A model generated the notes under the pieces. That model did no database searches, had not been told where the DNA came from, and saw only the letters and a list, made by a program, of their open reading frames with translations. A program made the position numbers and the translations under genes. This document shows positions 33,672 to 43,052 of a DNA stretch of 64,000 nt, in pieces. This DNA comes from Thalassovita sp. (GTDB lineage: Bacteria > Pseudomonadota > Alphaproteobacteria > Rhodobacterales > Rhodobacteraceae): the NCBI GenBank assembly GCA_017792425.1, contig CP051233.1:3187998-3251997 (forward strand). The letters are read 5' to 3'. Within the stretch, counting starts at the first letter, position 1, and each line of letters starts with the position of its first letter.

Positions 33672-34610
33672 GTGACCAGAAAAAGCAGAGACCACGGCGG
33701 TGGCATCGACGCGGCGGCGGCCCGTTTCGGCGGAGCGCGGGCGGGCTGGATCGACCTGTCCACCGGGATCAATCCGGTTCCCTACCCGATCGGGCAGGTG
33801 TCGATCGACGCCTGGACAGAACTGCCGGACACCGAAGCCACGATCCGGCTGCTGGATGCCGCGCGCGCTTTCTGGAACGTACCGCAGGAAGCCGCAATAG
33901 TCGCCGCCCCCGGCGCGTCCGCACTGATCCGTCATATCCCGCTGTTGCGCCCGGCAGGTACGGTGGACATACCGCGCCCCACCTACAACGAACACTGGGC
34001 CGCGTTCGAGGCCGCAGGCTGGGCCGAGGCCTCTGACAGGCCGGACGCACGCGTACTGGTTCACCCCAACAACCCGACAGGAATTTGGCATGAACCGGCC
34101 GCGCTAACTGCGCCATTGACCGTGATCGACGAAAGCTTTTGCGACGTCGCCCCCGAACAATCCTTGATCGCACACAGCCAGCAGCGCGGGCAGATCGTGT
34201 TGAAGAGTTTCGGGAAATTCTGGGGGCTGGCCGGGCTGCGCCTGGGCTTTGCAATCGGACACCCGCAGGACATCTCGGCGCTTGGTCAGATGCTGGGGCC
34301 GTGGGCGGTTTCCGGCCCCGCGCTGCAAATCGGGGCGCGTGCGCTGTCAGACCATGAATGGGCGCACGCCACCCGCACCCGGCTGCAGGCGGATGCAGCC
34401 CGACTGGATGCCTTGATGACCCGCGCCGGGGCGGGGCTTGCCGGCGGCACAACACTTTTCCGGCTGTATTCGGTGGACGACTGTCAACAGTGGCAGGAAC
34501 GCTTGGCCCATCACCGCATCTGGACCCGTGTCTTTCCCTATTCGCGCCACTACCTGCGCCTTGGCCTGCCGGCCCCGCAACACTGGCAACGACTGGAGGC
34601 TGCCCTGTGA
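33672..34610 (+). CDS. cobC: CobC, threonine-phosphate decarboxylase-like PLP enzyme of cobalamin synthesis
   Basis: A fold-type I PLP enzyme of about 312 residues. RDHGGGIDAA and WIDLSTGINPVPYP open it, HPNNPTGIWH follows, and KSFGKFWGLAGLRLG carries the PLP Lys. It makes the (R)-1-aminopropan-2-ol phosphate used for the cobinamide side chain. Start is uncertain: GTG at 33672 follows GGGGGG by 6 bases, while GTG at 33651 has a poorer site. It overlaps cobD (GTGA). Confidence 0.9.
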   Translation: MTRKSRDHGGGIDAAAARFGGARAGWIDLSTGINPVPYPIGQVSIDAWTELPDTEATIRLLDAARAFWNVPQEAAIVAAPGASALIRHIPLLRPAGTVDIPRPTYNEHWAAFEAAGWAEASDRPDARVLVHPNNPTGIWHEPAALTAPLTVIDESFCDVAPEQSLIAHSQQRGQIVLKSFGKFWGLAGLRLGFAIGHPQDISALGQMLGPWAVSGPALQIGARALSDHEWAHATRTRLQADAARLDALMTRAGAGLAGGTTLFRLYSVDDCQQWQERLAHHRIWTRVFPYSRHYLRLGLPAPQHWQRLEAAL

Positions 34611-35515
34611 CCCTTTTCCTGGCAATGCTGCTTGATGCGGCCTTGGGCGAACCAAAGTGGCTGTGGTCACGCGTTCCACATCCCGCCGTGCTGATGGGCC
34701 GCGCAATCGCGTGGTGCGATGACCGGTTCAATTCGGGCCAAATGCGGCTGGCCAAGGGCATTCTTGTAATGCTGTCCTTGTCCATCGCCGCAATCATTGC
34801 TGGCTGCGCTTTTTCGCTGCTGGGCCCGGTCGCCGAAATTGGTGTCGCTGCGGTTCTTCTGGCGCAGCGTTCCCTTGCGCAGCACGTTCAGGCAGTGGAA
34901 AAAGCATTGCGGATCAGCCTAGGGGACGGTCGGCGCGCAGTTGCAATGATCGTCGGGCGGGATACCAGCCAGATGGATGCCCCGGCTGTCAGCCGCGCCG
35001 CCATTGAATCGGCTGCCGAGAACCTGTCGGACGGGGTGATTGCCCCTGCCTTCTGGTTCCTGGTCGGGGGACTTCCGGGACTGCTGGTCTACAAGATCAC
35101 CAACACCGCAGACAGTATGATCGGTCACCGCACCACGCGTCATGCGCAGTTCGGCTGGGCTGCCGCGCGGCTGGATGACCTGCTGAACCTGGTTCCCGCG
35201 CGCCTGACCGCCCTGCTGATCGCTTGCACCCATCACAGCTTGCGGGACTGGCGCGCGATCGCCAACGACGCCCGCATGCACCGTTCCCCTAATGCTGGCT
35301 GGCCCGAGGCGGCTATGGCGCGCGCGCTGAACGTCGCGCTGTCCGGGCCACGGTCTTATCACGGACAACTTCAGACATTTCCCTGGGTCCACGAACAGGG
35401 AAGCCCCAATCCCGGGCCCACCGAAATCGGGGCAGCGGTCAGCGCGCTTTGGAAAGCATGGGGGCTGGCGCTGGGAGTCGTTCTGCTGCTGGGGATCGTC
35501 GCGCTGGTTTTGTGA
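34607..35515 (+). CDS. cobD: Adenosylcobinamide-phosphate synthase CobD/CbiB
   Basis: A 302-residue membrane enzyme attaching the aminopropanol phosphate arm to adenosylcobyric acid. Typical blocks are LDAALGEPKWLWSRVPHPAV, SRAAIESAAENLSDG and ITNTADSMIGHR. The GTG start overlaps the cobC stop, so the two enzymes of side-chain synthesis and attachment are translationally coupled. Confidence 0.94.
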   Translation: MTLFLAMLLDAALGEPKWLWSRVPHPAVLMGRAIAWCDDRFNSGQMRLAKGILVMLSLSIAAIIAGCAFSLLGPVAEIGVAAVLLAQRSLAQHVQAVEKALRISLGDGRRAVAMIVGRDTSQMDAPAVSRAAIESAAENLSDGVIAPAFWFLVGGLPGLLVYKITNTADSMIGHRTTRHAQFGWAAARLDDLLNLVPARLTALLIACTHHSLRDWRAIANDARMHRSPNAGWPEAAMARALNVALSGPRSYHGQLQTFPWVHEQGSPNPGPTEIGAAVSALWKAWGLALGVVLLLGIVALVL

Positions 35516-35572
35516 CTTTCGTTTCGCAACCGCGCTGTTAGTCTGTCGTCACAGCTTTCATCCGAGGAATTC

Positions 35573-36757
35573 ATGCGCCTGTCCCTTTGCCTGTCCCTTT
35601 GCCTGTCCGCTCTTTTGCTTCTCTCTTCGCCAGCCTTGTCGGCCACCGGTTGCGGGGGCAGTTTTACGGCATTCGTGCAGCAGCTGCAGCAAGAGGCCAT
35701 AGCCAAGGGACATGCCCAGCCCACCGTCAGCCGCTTTTTCGCCGGGGTACGGCAAGACGCCAATGTGCTGAAAGCCGACCGCGCCCAAGGCGTGTTCCAA
35801 TTGGATTTCACTACCTTCGCCCGACGCCTGATTTCGCAGAACCGGATGGATCGCGGAATGTCCAACGCACGCAAGTACGATGCCGTGTTTGACCGGATTG
35901 AACGTGACTATGGCGTCAGCCGGGGGGTATTGCTGGCGTTCTGGGCCTTCGAAACTGACTATGGGGCCTTTCAGGGCGATTTCAACACGCTGAACGCATT
36001 GGTGACGCTGGCCCATGACTGTCGGCGCCCACAGTTATTCCGGCCACAGGTCTTTGCTGCGCTTACCCTTTTCGAACATGGCGATTTCGATCCGGCCACC
36101 ACCACAGGCGCCTGGGCGGGTGAGATCGGGATGGTCCAGATGCTGCCGCAGGACATCCTGGACAACGGCGTGGACGGCGACGGCGACGGGCATGTGAATC
36201 TAAAGGCCTCGGCCCCGGACGCCCTGATGTCGGGCGGGAAAATGCTAAGGCATCTTGGCTGGGCCCCGCGACAGCCGTGGCTGCAGGAAATCACCTTGCC
36301 CACTAACATGGATTGGTCAAAAACCGGCACTGATACCTCTCTTTCGCTGTCCCAATGGGAAGCAATGGGCGTGCGCCCCAGGTCCGGCACATGGGATGCC
36401 AAACTGCCCGGATCGGTGATTATCCCGCAAGGGCACAAGGGGCCCGCCTTTCTCGCCTACCCGAATTTCCATGTCTATTTCGAATGGAACCAAAGCTTTA
36501 CCTACGTCCTGACCGCCGCCTATTTTGCCACCCGCCTGTCTGGCGCCCCCGTTTTCGATCCCCGAAATCCCGATCCGGGCCTTTCCGGGCAGGAAATGAA
36601 ACAACTGCAAAAGAAGCTTTCGGCGCGCGGGCATGACGTGGGCAAGATCGACGGGATTTTGGGCGCCAACACGCGCAAGGCCGTCCAGGCCGAACAGCAG
36701 CGTCTGGGCCTGCCGGCCGATGCCTGGCCCAACGCGACCCTTCTGGGAAAACTGTGA
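35573..36757 (+). CDS. Lytic murein transglycosylase (MltB type) with peptidoglycan-binding domain
   Basis: A 394-residue periplasmic enzyme. It has a signal peptide (MRLSLCLSLCLSALLLLSS, cut after LSA), then an SLT_2 domain with catalytic Glu in FWAFETDYGAF and GEIGMVQMLPQD. A C-terminal PG_binding_1 domain of about 55 residues follows (LQKKLSARGHDVGKIDGILG). It cleaves glycan strands to 1,6-anhydro ends. It lies 1 base in overlap with the MOSC gene. Confidence 0.92.
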   Translation: MRLSLCLSLCLSALLLLSSPALSATGCGGSFTAFVQQLQQEAIAKGHAQPTVSRFFAGVRQDANVLKADRAQGVFQLDFTTFARRLISQNRMDRGMSNARKYDAVFDRIERDYGVSRGVLLAFWAFETDYGAFQGDFNTLNALVTLAHDCRRPQLFRPQVFAALTLFEHGDFDPATTTGAWAGEIGMVQMLPQDILDNGVDGDGDGHVNLKASAPDALMSGGKMLRHLGWAPRQPWLQEITLPTNMDWSKTGTDTSLSLSQWEAMGVRPRSGTWDAKLPGSVIIPQGHKGPAFLAYPNFHVYFEWNQSFTYVLTAAYFATRLSGAPVFDPRNPDPGLSGQEMKQLQKKLSARGHDVGKIDGILGANTRKAVQAEQQRLGLPADAWPNATLLGKL

Positions 36758-37302
36758 TGCAAGCCACCACCGCCCAACTGCGCGCCGCGATGGATCACGT
36801 CCGCGCCGCACCCGCAGACAACGCCCCGATCAGCATGCTGTGCCGCCGTCCCGGCTTTGGGCAGCGGGAATTCGTCACCGAACTGTGCCTGACGGTTGCG
36901 CAGGGAATACCGGGGGAACGTTGGGGCACCTCTCCCTGGATGAAACTGGCAAACGGCGCGCCGGATCCGCGCATCCAAGTCTCGATCCTGCCGCTTCGCG
37001 TGATGGAGGCCGTCTGGCTGGACCGCGAGGCCCAGCCCCACCCCGGTGATCCGATCGTTGCGGATCTGGATTGCTCCTACGCCAACCTGCCCGTCGGCAG
37101 CCTGATTCAGGCCGGATCAGCGGTGCTACAGGTCTCGGACGTGTTCAATGATGCCTGCACCAAGTGGAAAGCACGCTACGGAGCCCCCGCCAAGGACTGG
37201 ATCACCGACCGCGAAAACGTGCATTTGCGACTGCGCGGCCTGCTATGCAGCATAGTGCAGGATGGCGTTGTCTCCCTGAACGACCGGCTGGCAAAGCTCT
37301 GA
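36757..37302 (+). CDS. MOSC domain-like protein
   Basis: A 181-residue protein. The C-terminal half resembles MOSC (molybdenum cofactor sulfurase C-terminal) proteins of the YiiM type: DLDCSYANLPVGS, a VLQVSDVFNDACTKWKARYG segment with the conserved Cys, and RGLLCSIVQDG. Members bind Moco-related or sulfur ligands. ATG at 36757 overlaps the previous stop; a GTG one codon earlier is possible. Confidence 0.75.
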   Translation: MQATTAQLRAAMDHVRAAPADNAPISMLCRRPGFGQREFVTELCLTVAQGIPGERWGTSPWMKLANGAPDPRIQVSILPLRVMEAVWLDREAQPHPGDPIVADLDCSYANLPVGSLIQAGSAVLQVSDVFNDACTKWKARYGAPAKDWITDRENVHLRLRGLLCSIVQDGVVSLNDRLAKL

Positions 37303-37324
37303 ACGGGACGGCGGGCGGGGCGAT

Positions 37325-37343
37325 GTCGCCGCTCAGCGGCGAC
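37325..37343. terminator. Palindromic hairpin between convergent MOSC and smc genes
   Basis: GTCGCCGCT (37325-37333) and AGCGGCGAC (37335-37343) form a near-perfect palindrome in a 57-bp convergent gap. It has no U-tract on either side, so it is only a possible bidirectional terminator. Confidence 0.45.
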
Positions 37344-37359
37344 GAGCGGCGCACGTCCG

Positions 37360-40300
37360 TCACGCCACCAACTGTTCCGCCTTCTTCAGGTCAACACTGA
37401 CCAGTTGACTGACGCCCTGTTCCTGCATGGTCACACCGAACAGCCGGTCCATGCGCGACATGGTCACCGCGTGGTGCGTGATGATCAGGAACCGCGTGTC
37501 GGTCCGGCGGCACATCTCATCCAGCAAATCACAGAACCGCGTGACGTTCGCGTCGTCCAGCGGCGCGTCCACCTCGTCCAACACGCAAATCGGCGCCGGA
37601 TTGGCCAGGAATACGGCAAAGATCAGCGCCAGCGCCGTCAGGGTCTGCTCACCACCGGACAGCAGGCTCAGCGTGGAAAGTTTCTTGCCCGGCGGTTGGC
37701 ACATGATCTCCAGCCCGGCTTCCAGCGGATCATCGCTTTCCACCAACACCAGGTTTGCCTCGCCACCGCCGAACAAGTGCCGGAACAAAAGGCTGAAGTT
37801 GCTGTTCACCTGTTCAAAGGCCGTCAGCAGACGTTCGCGGCCTTCGCGGTTCAGGCTGGCTATCCCCTGCCGCAGGGCCTTGATCGCCTCTTCCAGATCC
37901 GCCTTTTCGGACAACAAGGTGCCGTGTTCGTCGCGGACCTCTTTCATGTCCTCTTCGGCACGCAGGTTGACCGCCCCCAAGGCATCGCGTTGCCGCTTCA
38001 ACCGGTTCACATCGGCTTCGATCATTTCCGCAACCGGCATTGCCTCGGGATCTACTGCCAGCCGCTCCAGCAACTTGGTCGGGGTCGTTTCCTGCTCATC
38101 CTCGATCCGCTCAGCCGCGTAGGCAACGGTTTCGCGCGCCGCATCAGCGCGCGCTTCGGACCGTGCCCGCGCTTCACGCGCTTCAGAGGCAGAGCGTTCC
38201 GCGTCCCGCTCTCCCTGCTCGGCCTCACGCATGGCCAATTCGGACTCTGCCAGCTTGTCAGCCGCAACACGGCGGCGCGTTTCGGCCCTGTCGATGGCTT
38301 CACCCAGCTCCTCACGCTTGATGGCGATTTCCTCGGGGGCGGCGCTGGCTTCCATCAGTTCTTCTTCCGAGGTTGCCTTGCGTTCTTCCAGTTCCGCGCT
38401 TCTGGTCAGGGCTGTTTCCAGCCGGTGCCGCCAGCCGCTCAGTTCTTTCGCCACTTCTTGCGACCGGCGCAGCCGGGCTTCACCCTCGCGGCGCAATTCG
38501 TCGTGGGCTGACCGGCGCGACATCATGGTGATCCGCGCGGCCTCTACCGTCATTTTCACATCTTCGACCTGGCTTCGCGCCGCGTCCAGATCGTCCAGCG
38601 CCGCCACCGCACGCTGCGCTTCGTTGACCTGCCCTCGCGCGGCCAAGGCATCTTCCTCGTGACGTTTGACCGCCAACCCCAGGGATTCCAGTTTGGACTG
38701 GGCAAGGTTCCGATCAGCCTCTGCCCGGCTCAGCTTGCGGTTGGCCTCGTTCACTAGACGGTCCGCATCGCGGCGGGCCTGACGGGCGGCCTGATCGGCG
38801 TGGGTCAGTTCGGTCAATCGCGCCGACAGGGCCTCGTGCGCTTGGCGGGCCGCCTCTGCGCGCGCGGTTGCGCGTTCCATGTGTTGCTTCAATTCCTCCA
38901 GCCGGTTCAACTGCTGCAATCGCAGCGCGGCCGCAGAAGGCGCATCTTCGGCCCAGGCCCTGAACCCATCCCAACGCCACAAATCACCGTCCAAGCTGAC
39001 CAACCGTTGACCGGGCTTCAGCAAAGGTTGCAAGCGCGCCGCATCCTCTGCCTCGACCAGTCCGATCTGCGACATGCGCCGCTCAAGCACCTCTGGCACC
39101 GATACATGTGCCGAAAGCGCTGTCACCCCGGCGGGTAGCGGTTGGGTGTCATGGTAACCGGGCAATACGGTCCAACCAGAAGGACCGTCCTCGTCCACCT
39201 CGGGGGCGCGCAGGTCATCGGCCAAAGCGGCCCCCAGTGCCTTTTCAAAGCCCTGTTCCACCTGCAGGCGGTCCATGATCTGGCCACCTTCTGCCGTGTC
39301 GCGCTGCAACAGCTTCGCCAGCGCGGTCACCTCGGCGCGCAAAGCGTTTAGTTCACCCTCGGCCTCTGACCGTTCGGCCCGCACATCGGCCTCTCGGTTT
39401 TGCGTCTCCGCCCGCGCGGCCTCTGCCTCCATCAGCGTTTCTTCGGCATCAACGGCGGTTTGAACGGCGATCGCTTCTTGCTCCAGCGCGGCCTCATAGT
39501 CGATAGCGGCGGATTCCAGCGTCACCTCGGCGGCCTTTACCGCTTCTTCTGCCTTGGCCGCTTCTCCCTCTGCACGCGCCAGCATCTTGCGGCTGTCGTC
39601 TAACAACCGGTGCGAAGACTGGTGTCGGGCCGCAAGCCGCGCCACATCTTCTGTGCGCTCTGACAGATCTGCCTCGCGGTTCTGCAATACACTGGCCGCT
39701 TCGCGCGCCGTTTCGGCAGCGGCTTCCAACTTGTCGGCATGGCCTTCACCCGCCTTGCGCAACTCGCGCGCTTCCCAGTCCAGACGCTCGATCATTTCAC
39801 CGGCGTCGCGGTTCAGACCCGCTTCGCGTTCGATGTCGCGAGCCAGCTGTTCGATCCTGTTCCGCAGGGTTTCGATGGTCTGGATCGCGCGGGCTTCTTG
39901 GTCGTGCAGGGTGTCGCGCTGCACCTGAAGTCGCTGCAAGACGGCGGCGGCAATTGCCTCTTCTTCGCGCAGGGGGGGCAGGGCCTCATCCTTGGCCATC
40001 CGCAATTTCGCCGCCTGACGGGCGGCTGTTTCCGCCTGCGCGGCAGCCGTCGTGCGAATGCGCAGATCCTCTTCGGCCACCAAACGAGCCTCGTCCGCTT
40101 CGCGCCAGCGGCGATACAACAACAGGCCCTCTGCCTGGCGCAACTCGTCCCCGATAGCGCGGTATCGCGCAGCCTGACGGGCTTGGCGTTCCAGTTGCGC
40201 CAACTGGTTGGCCAGTTGCTCCACCACATCGTCCACCCGGGCCAGGTTCTGCTCGGCACCCTTCAGCTTCAATTCGGCCTCATGCCGACGCTGGTAGAGA

Positions 40301-40815
40301 CCGGAGATACCCGCCGCTTCCTCAAGAATCCGGCGGCGGTTCTTCGGCTTGGCGTTGATCAGTTCCGAAATCTGGCCCTGCCGTACCAACGCGGGAGAAT
40401 GCGCGCCCGTGGAAGCGTCGGCAAACAGCATCTGAACGTCGCGCGCGCGCACGTCCTTGGCGTTCACCTTGTACGCGCTGCCCACGTCGCGGGTGATCCG
40501 GCGGACGATTTCCAACTGGTCCTCGTCATTGAACCCGGCGGGGGCCAATCGGTCAGCGTTGTCGATAATCAGCGAAACTTCGGCAAAGTTCCGGGCAGGT
40601 CGCGTCGCCGCACCGGCAAAAATCACGTCCTCCATCCCGCCGCCACGCATAGCGGTGGGGCGGTTTTCACCCATCACCCAGCGCAGCGCCTCTAGCAGGT
40701 TCGACTTGCCGCATCCATTCGGCCCAACCACACCTGTCAGCCCCTCCTTGATCAGAAGGTCTGTTGGGTCCACGAAGCTTTTGAAGCCGGACAATCTGAG
40801 TTTCGTGAAGTACAC
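37360..40815 (-). CDS. smc: Chromosome segregation protein SMC
   Basis: An SMC ATPase of about 1151 residues that compacts and segregates the chromosome. The N-terminal Walker A is GPNGCGKSN, followed by a long coiled coil, a hinge near residues 510-640, a second coiled coil, then the signature LLSGGEQTLTALAL and Walker B with CVLDEVDAPLD. Start is uncertain: homologues begin at YFTKLRLSGFKSF, which favours GTG at 40815 over ATG at 40839. ScpA/ScpB are not in the window. Confidence 0.95.
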   Translation of the reverse strand: MYFTKLRLSGFKSFVDPTDLLIKEGLTGVVGPNGCGKSNLLEALRWVMGENRPTAMRGGGMEDVIFAGAATRPARNFAEVSLIIDNADRLAPAGFNDEDQLEIVRRITRDVGSAYKVNAKDVRARDVQMLFADASTGAHSPALVRQGQISELINAKPKNRRRILEEAAGISGLYQRRHEAELKLKGAEQNLARVDDVVEQLANQLAQLERQARQAARYRAIGDELRQAEGLLLYRRWREADEARLVAEEDLRIRTTAAAQAETAARQAAKLRMAKDEALPPLREEEAIAAAVLQRLQVQRDTLHDQEARAIQTIETLRNRIEQLARDIEREAGLNRDAGEMIERLDWEARELRKAGEGHADKLEAAAETAREAASVLQNREADLSERTEDVARLAARHQSSHRLLDDSRKMLARAEGEAAKAEEAVKAAEVTLESAAIDYEAALEQEAIAVQTAVDAEETLMEAEAARAETQNREADVRAERSEAEGELNALRAEVTALAKLLQRDTAEGGQIMDRLQVEQGFEKALGAALADDLRAPEVDEDGPSGWTVLPGYHDTQPLPAGVTALSAHVSVPEVLERRMSQIGLVEAEDAARLQPLLKPGQRLVSLDGDLWRWDGFRAWAEDAPSAAALRLQQLNRLEELKQHMERATARAEAARQAHEALSARLTELTHADQAARQARRDADRLVNEANRKLSRAEADRNLAQSKLESLGLAVKRHEEDALAARGQVNEAQRAVAALDDLDAARSQVEDVKMTVEAARITMMSRRSAHDELRREGEARLRRSQEVAKELSGWRHRLETALTRSAELEERKATSEEELMEASAAPEEIAIKREELGEAIDRAETRRRVAADKLAESELAMREAEQGERDAERSASEAREARARSEARADAARETVAYAAERIEDEQETTPTKLLERLAVDPEAMPVAEMIEADVNRLKRQRDALGAVNLRAEEDMKEVRDEHGTLLSEKADLEEAIKALRQGIASLNREGRERLLTAFEQVNSNFSLLFRHLFGGGEANLVLVESDDPLEAGLEIMCQPPGKKLSTLSLLSGGEQTLTALALIFAVFLANPAPICVLDEVDAPLDDANVTRFCDLLDEMCRRTDTRFLIITHHAVTMSRMDRLFGVTMQEQGVSQLVSVDLKKAEQLVA

Positions 40816-40913
40816 GCGCCGTTGGTCCCGTGATTCCAAGCTGTCTGTGATCCTGAGCCGCCGCGCCCTGCGGAGTCAACGCCAACACCCCCGATATGGT
40901 CATCTTGGGGCAG

Positions 40914-40922
40914 TTATCCACA
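40914..40922 (+). promoter_or_regulatory. Perfect DnaA-box sequence upstream of smc
   Basis: TTATCCACA, the high-affinity DnaA 9-mer, lies about 100 bp upstream of smc in the divergent gap with an acetyltransferase gene. Only one box is present and there is no AT-rich unwinding region, so this is not an origin. It could be a chance match or a regulatory site. Confidence 0.4.
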
Positions 40923-41015
40923 AGATATTGCGGAAACCCGCGCCTCAACTGTGCTTGACGCGCGCGGTGGAGATGGGATCATCTGCGGCATGACCCCTCT
41001 TGTTCGGACCCGCAT

Positions 41016-41471
41016 ATGCCCCTGACCATCGGCCCAGAAAACCCGCTTACCCCCGAAGGGCGCGCCCTGATCGATGGGTCCGAAACGGCCCTGAGACAGG
41101 TCTATGCTGCCAGCGAATGTTTCAGTTTTTCAGCAGAGGAGTTGGACAAGCCTGAGATTACGTTCCTTGTGGCGCGGTTGAACGGAACAGCCGTCGGATG
41201 TGTCGCCCTGGTGGATTGCGGTAACTTTGCCGAAGTGAAGCGCCTGTTCGTCATCCCTGCCACCCGCGGCACAGGTGCGGCCCGCGCGCTGATGACGGAC
41301 CTGGAAAACCGTGCCAAAGCCCGGCGTATGTCCGCCGTCATGTTGGAAACCGGGTCAAAGCTGGCCGCCGCCGTCACCCTGTACCGCACGATGGGTTATG
41401 TCACCCGCGGCCCTTTTGGTGCCTATGCAGATCACCCCGCCAGCCTGTTCATGGAAAAGCGGCTGGCCTAG
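41016..41471 (+). CDS. GNAT-family N-acetyltransferase
   Basis: A 151-residue single-domain GNAT. The acetyl-CoA loop is RLFVIPATRGTGAARALM, and a C-terminal ALETGSKL-type strand (MLETGSKLAAAVTLYRTMGY) follows. The substrate is unknown. Its stop overlaps the stop of the next gene on the other strand (CTAG). Confidence 0.88.
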   Translation: MPLTIGPENPLTPEGRALIDGSETALRQVYAASECFSFSAEELDKPEITFLVARLNGTAVGCVALVDCGNFAEVKRLFVIPATRGTGAARALMTDLENRAKARRMSAVMLETGSKLAAAVTLYRTMGYVTRGPFGAYADHPASLFMEKRLA

Positions 41472-41626
41472 TCTTTCTTCTGCGCGGCCTTTTTCATCCG
41501 CTCCAGCAGATTTTCTTTCACCGGCTTCTTGCCATAAGGGGTTTTGGTCGTGCCCGGTTCGTTGTGTTCACGGTGCCGCGGTTTGTTGGAACCCTTCTTG
41601 GTCCCGCCCGATTTGCTGTAATCCAT
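41468..41626 (-). CDS. Small basic protein, function unknown
   Basis: A 52-residue, very basic protein (MDYSKSGGTKKGSNKPRHRE...) rich in Lys and Gly and ending KKAAQKKD. GGAAAGG lies about 8 bases before the ATG at 41626. It has no hydrophobic segment, so RNA or DNA binding is plausible. I have an impression of similar short proteins in other Rhodobacterales but cannot name a family. Confidence 0.6.
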   Translation of the reverse strand: MDYSKSGGTKKGSNKPRHREHNEPGTTKTPYGKKPVKENLLERMKKAAQKKD

Positions 41627-41726
41627 TGCAATCGCCTTTCCTGTTCTGAACGGCTCTTGCCCCAAGCCGGGAAACAACGCAAGCACCTGCCTGTTTCCCC
41701 ACGTCTTGTTGATCCGGCAACTGCCC

Positions 41727-42125
41727 TCAGCCGGACGCAGGACGGCATGCCAGTTCGGCATCGCCGCTATAGGGGCCGGTCGGATAGATCTCGATTTCAC
41801 AGTCCAGGTCGAAAGTCGTCGTCGAAGGGTATCGGCTGTGTTTCTTTCCGCAATCCAGCCGCGCACGGATCATCGCCTGGTCACCAGTTAACTTGCGAAC
41901 GCGGCACCCACTCACCTCCTCGATCGCCAGACCGGCTTTCACTCCGATCGGCCCCATCCTGGGCGCATATTCCGCATTGCGGCGAATAGCCTCTGCCCTA
42001 TCACCCTTTACCCGAACGTCGAACACGCTTCCGGCGAGCTTTACGCGCGTCGGCTGAACGCCCCGGAACTCGGGGCTTGGGCCTCCGCAAGCCACAAGGA
42101 ACATCAAGGGGATCAACCACCACAT
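41727..42125 (-). CDS. Putative lipoprotein
   Basis: A 132-residue exported protein. A short hydrophobic N-terminus ends in a lipobox (MFLVACGG), with the Cys near residue 13. The mature part has three more Cys-containing segments and no family I recognise. I start at MWWLIPL; a TTG four codons upstream is open but less likely. It is divergent from the FadR-type regulator. Confidence 0.7.
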   Translation of the reverse strand: MWWLIPLMFLVACGGPSPEFRGVQPTRVKLAGSVFDVRVKGDRAEAIRRNAEYAPRMGPIGVKAGLAIEEVSGCRVRKLTGDQAMIRARLDCGKKHSRYPSTTTFDLDCEIEIYPTGPYSGDAELACRPASG

Positions 42126-42230
42126 GACGGTATCCAACCCGATCGAGGTTAACAGATGGTTACCAACCAGCAGTCCCTTGCTACTTTCCCAATGTGGTCA
42201 TATGTTTTTACCAAACCTACAGAGCTGCCC

Positions 42231-42998
42231 ATGCCCTTTCAAAGAGTTCAACCGGAAAAACTGTCCACGGCCGTCACCCGCCAGATAGAGCTGCTGATTC
42301 TACGCGGCATCCTTCGGCCGGGTGAACGTCTGCCGTCAGAGCGCGAGCTTTCCGACCGGCTTGGCGTGTCCCGCCCTTCGTTGCGCGAAGCGATTGCAGA
42401 GCTTCAGGAAAAGGGCTTGCTGACAACCAAGGCCGGAGCCGGGGTGTATGTTGCGGATGTGCTGGGATCGGCCTTCTCTGACGCATTGGTCAAATTATTT
42501 GCCTCCCACGACGAAGCGGTGTTCGACTACATCTCGTTTCGCCGCGACATGGAAGGGCTGGCCGCCGAACGCGCGGCGCGGCTTGCTTCCGACACGGATC
42601 TGAAGGTGATCCAAGCGGTGTTCGACAAAATGGCCGCCGCCCACACGAAGCGCGACCCGGCGGACGAGGCGCGGTTGGATGCCGATTTCCACCTTGCCAT
42701 CATCGAAGCCAGCCACAACGTGATCATGCTGCATATGATGCGGTCCATGTACCAGCTGCTACGCGAAGGTGTGTTCTACAACCGCCAAATCATGTTCAAA
42801 CAACGTACCACCCGCGACACATTACTGAACCAACACCGGGCGATAAACGAAGCCTTGCAGGCGCGTGACCCGTCAGCAGCCCGCAGCGCAGTCGAGGCGC
42901 ATCTGGACTATGTCAAGGATTCACTAAGCGACCAGCAGAAAGCCGAGCAGAACGAGCAAATCGCCCTGCAGCGGTTCGAGCACGAAAAGGCCCGTTGA
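42231..42998 (+). CDS. GntR-family (FadR subfamily) transcriptional regulator
   Basis: A 255-residue regulator. The N-terminal winged helix has LPSERELSDRLGVSRPSLREAI (about residues 35-56), and the C-terminal all-helical FCD domain has the metal-ligand pattern DADFHLAIIEASHN, with a later His in NQHRAINEAL. FadR-type members respond to organic acids such as lactate, pyruvate or glycolate. No obvious metabolic target gene adjoins it, and TGGTTACCA at 42157-42165 may be an operator. Confidence 0.88.
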   Translation: MPFQRVQPEKLSTAVTRQIELLILRGILRPGERLPSERELSDRLGVSRPSLREAIAELQEKGLLTTKAGAGVYVADVLGSAFSDALVKLFASHDEAVFDYISFRRDMEGLAAERAARLASDTDLKVIQAVFDKMAAAHTKRDPADEARLDADFHLAIIEASHNVIMLHMMRSMYQLLREGVFYNRQIMFKQRTTRDTLLNQHRAINEALQARDPSAARSAVEAHLDYVKDSLSDQQKAEQNEQIALQRFEHEKAR

Positions 42999-43006
42999 AA
43001 CGAAAA

Positions 43007-43028
43007 AACCCGCGCATCGGCGCGGGTT
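43007..43028. terminator. Bidirectional terminator between the GntR gene and atpF
   Basis: AACCCGCGC (43007-43015) pairs with GCGCGGGTT (43020-43028) across ATCG. It is preceded by AAAAAA (T-tract for the minus strand) and followed by CTTCGTTC. It ends both the regulator and the F0 operon. Confidence 0.82.
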
Positions 43029-43052
43029 CTTCGTTCGGGAATATCCCAATGA

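Noticed and set aside
40840..41015. Replication origin suggested by the DnaA box
   Set aside because: There is only one box, no AT-rich unwinding region, and no dnaA, parAB or gidA neighbours.
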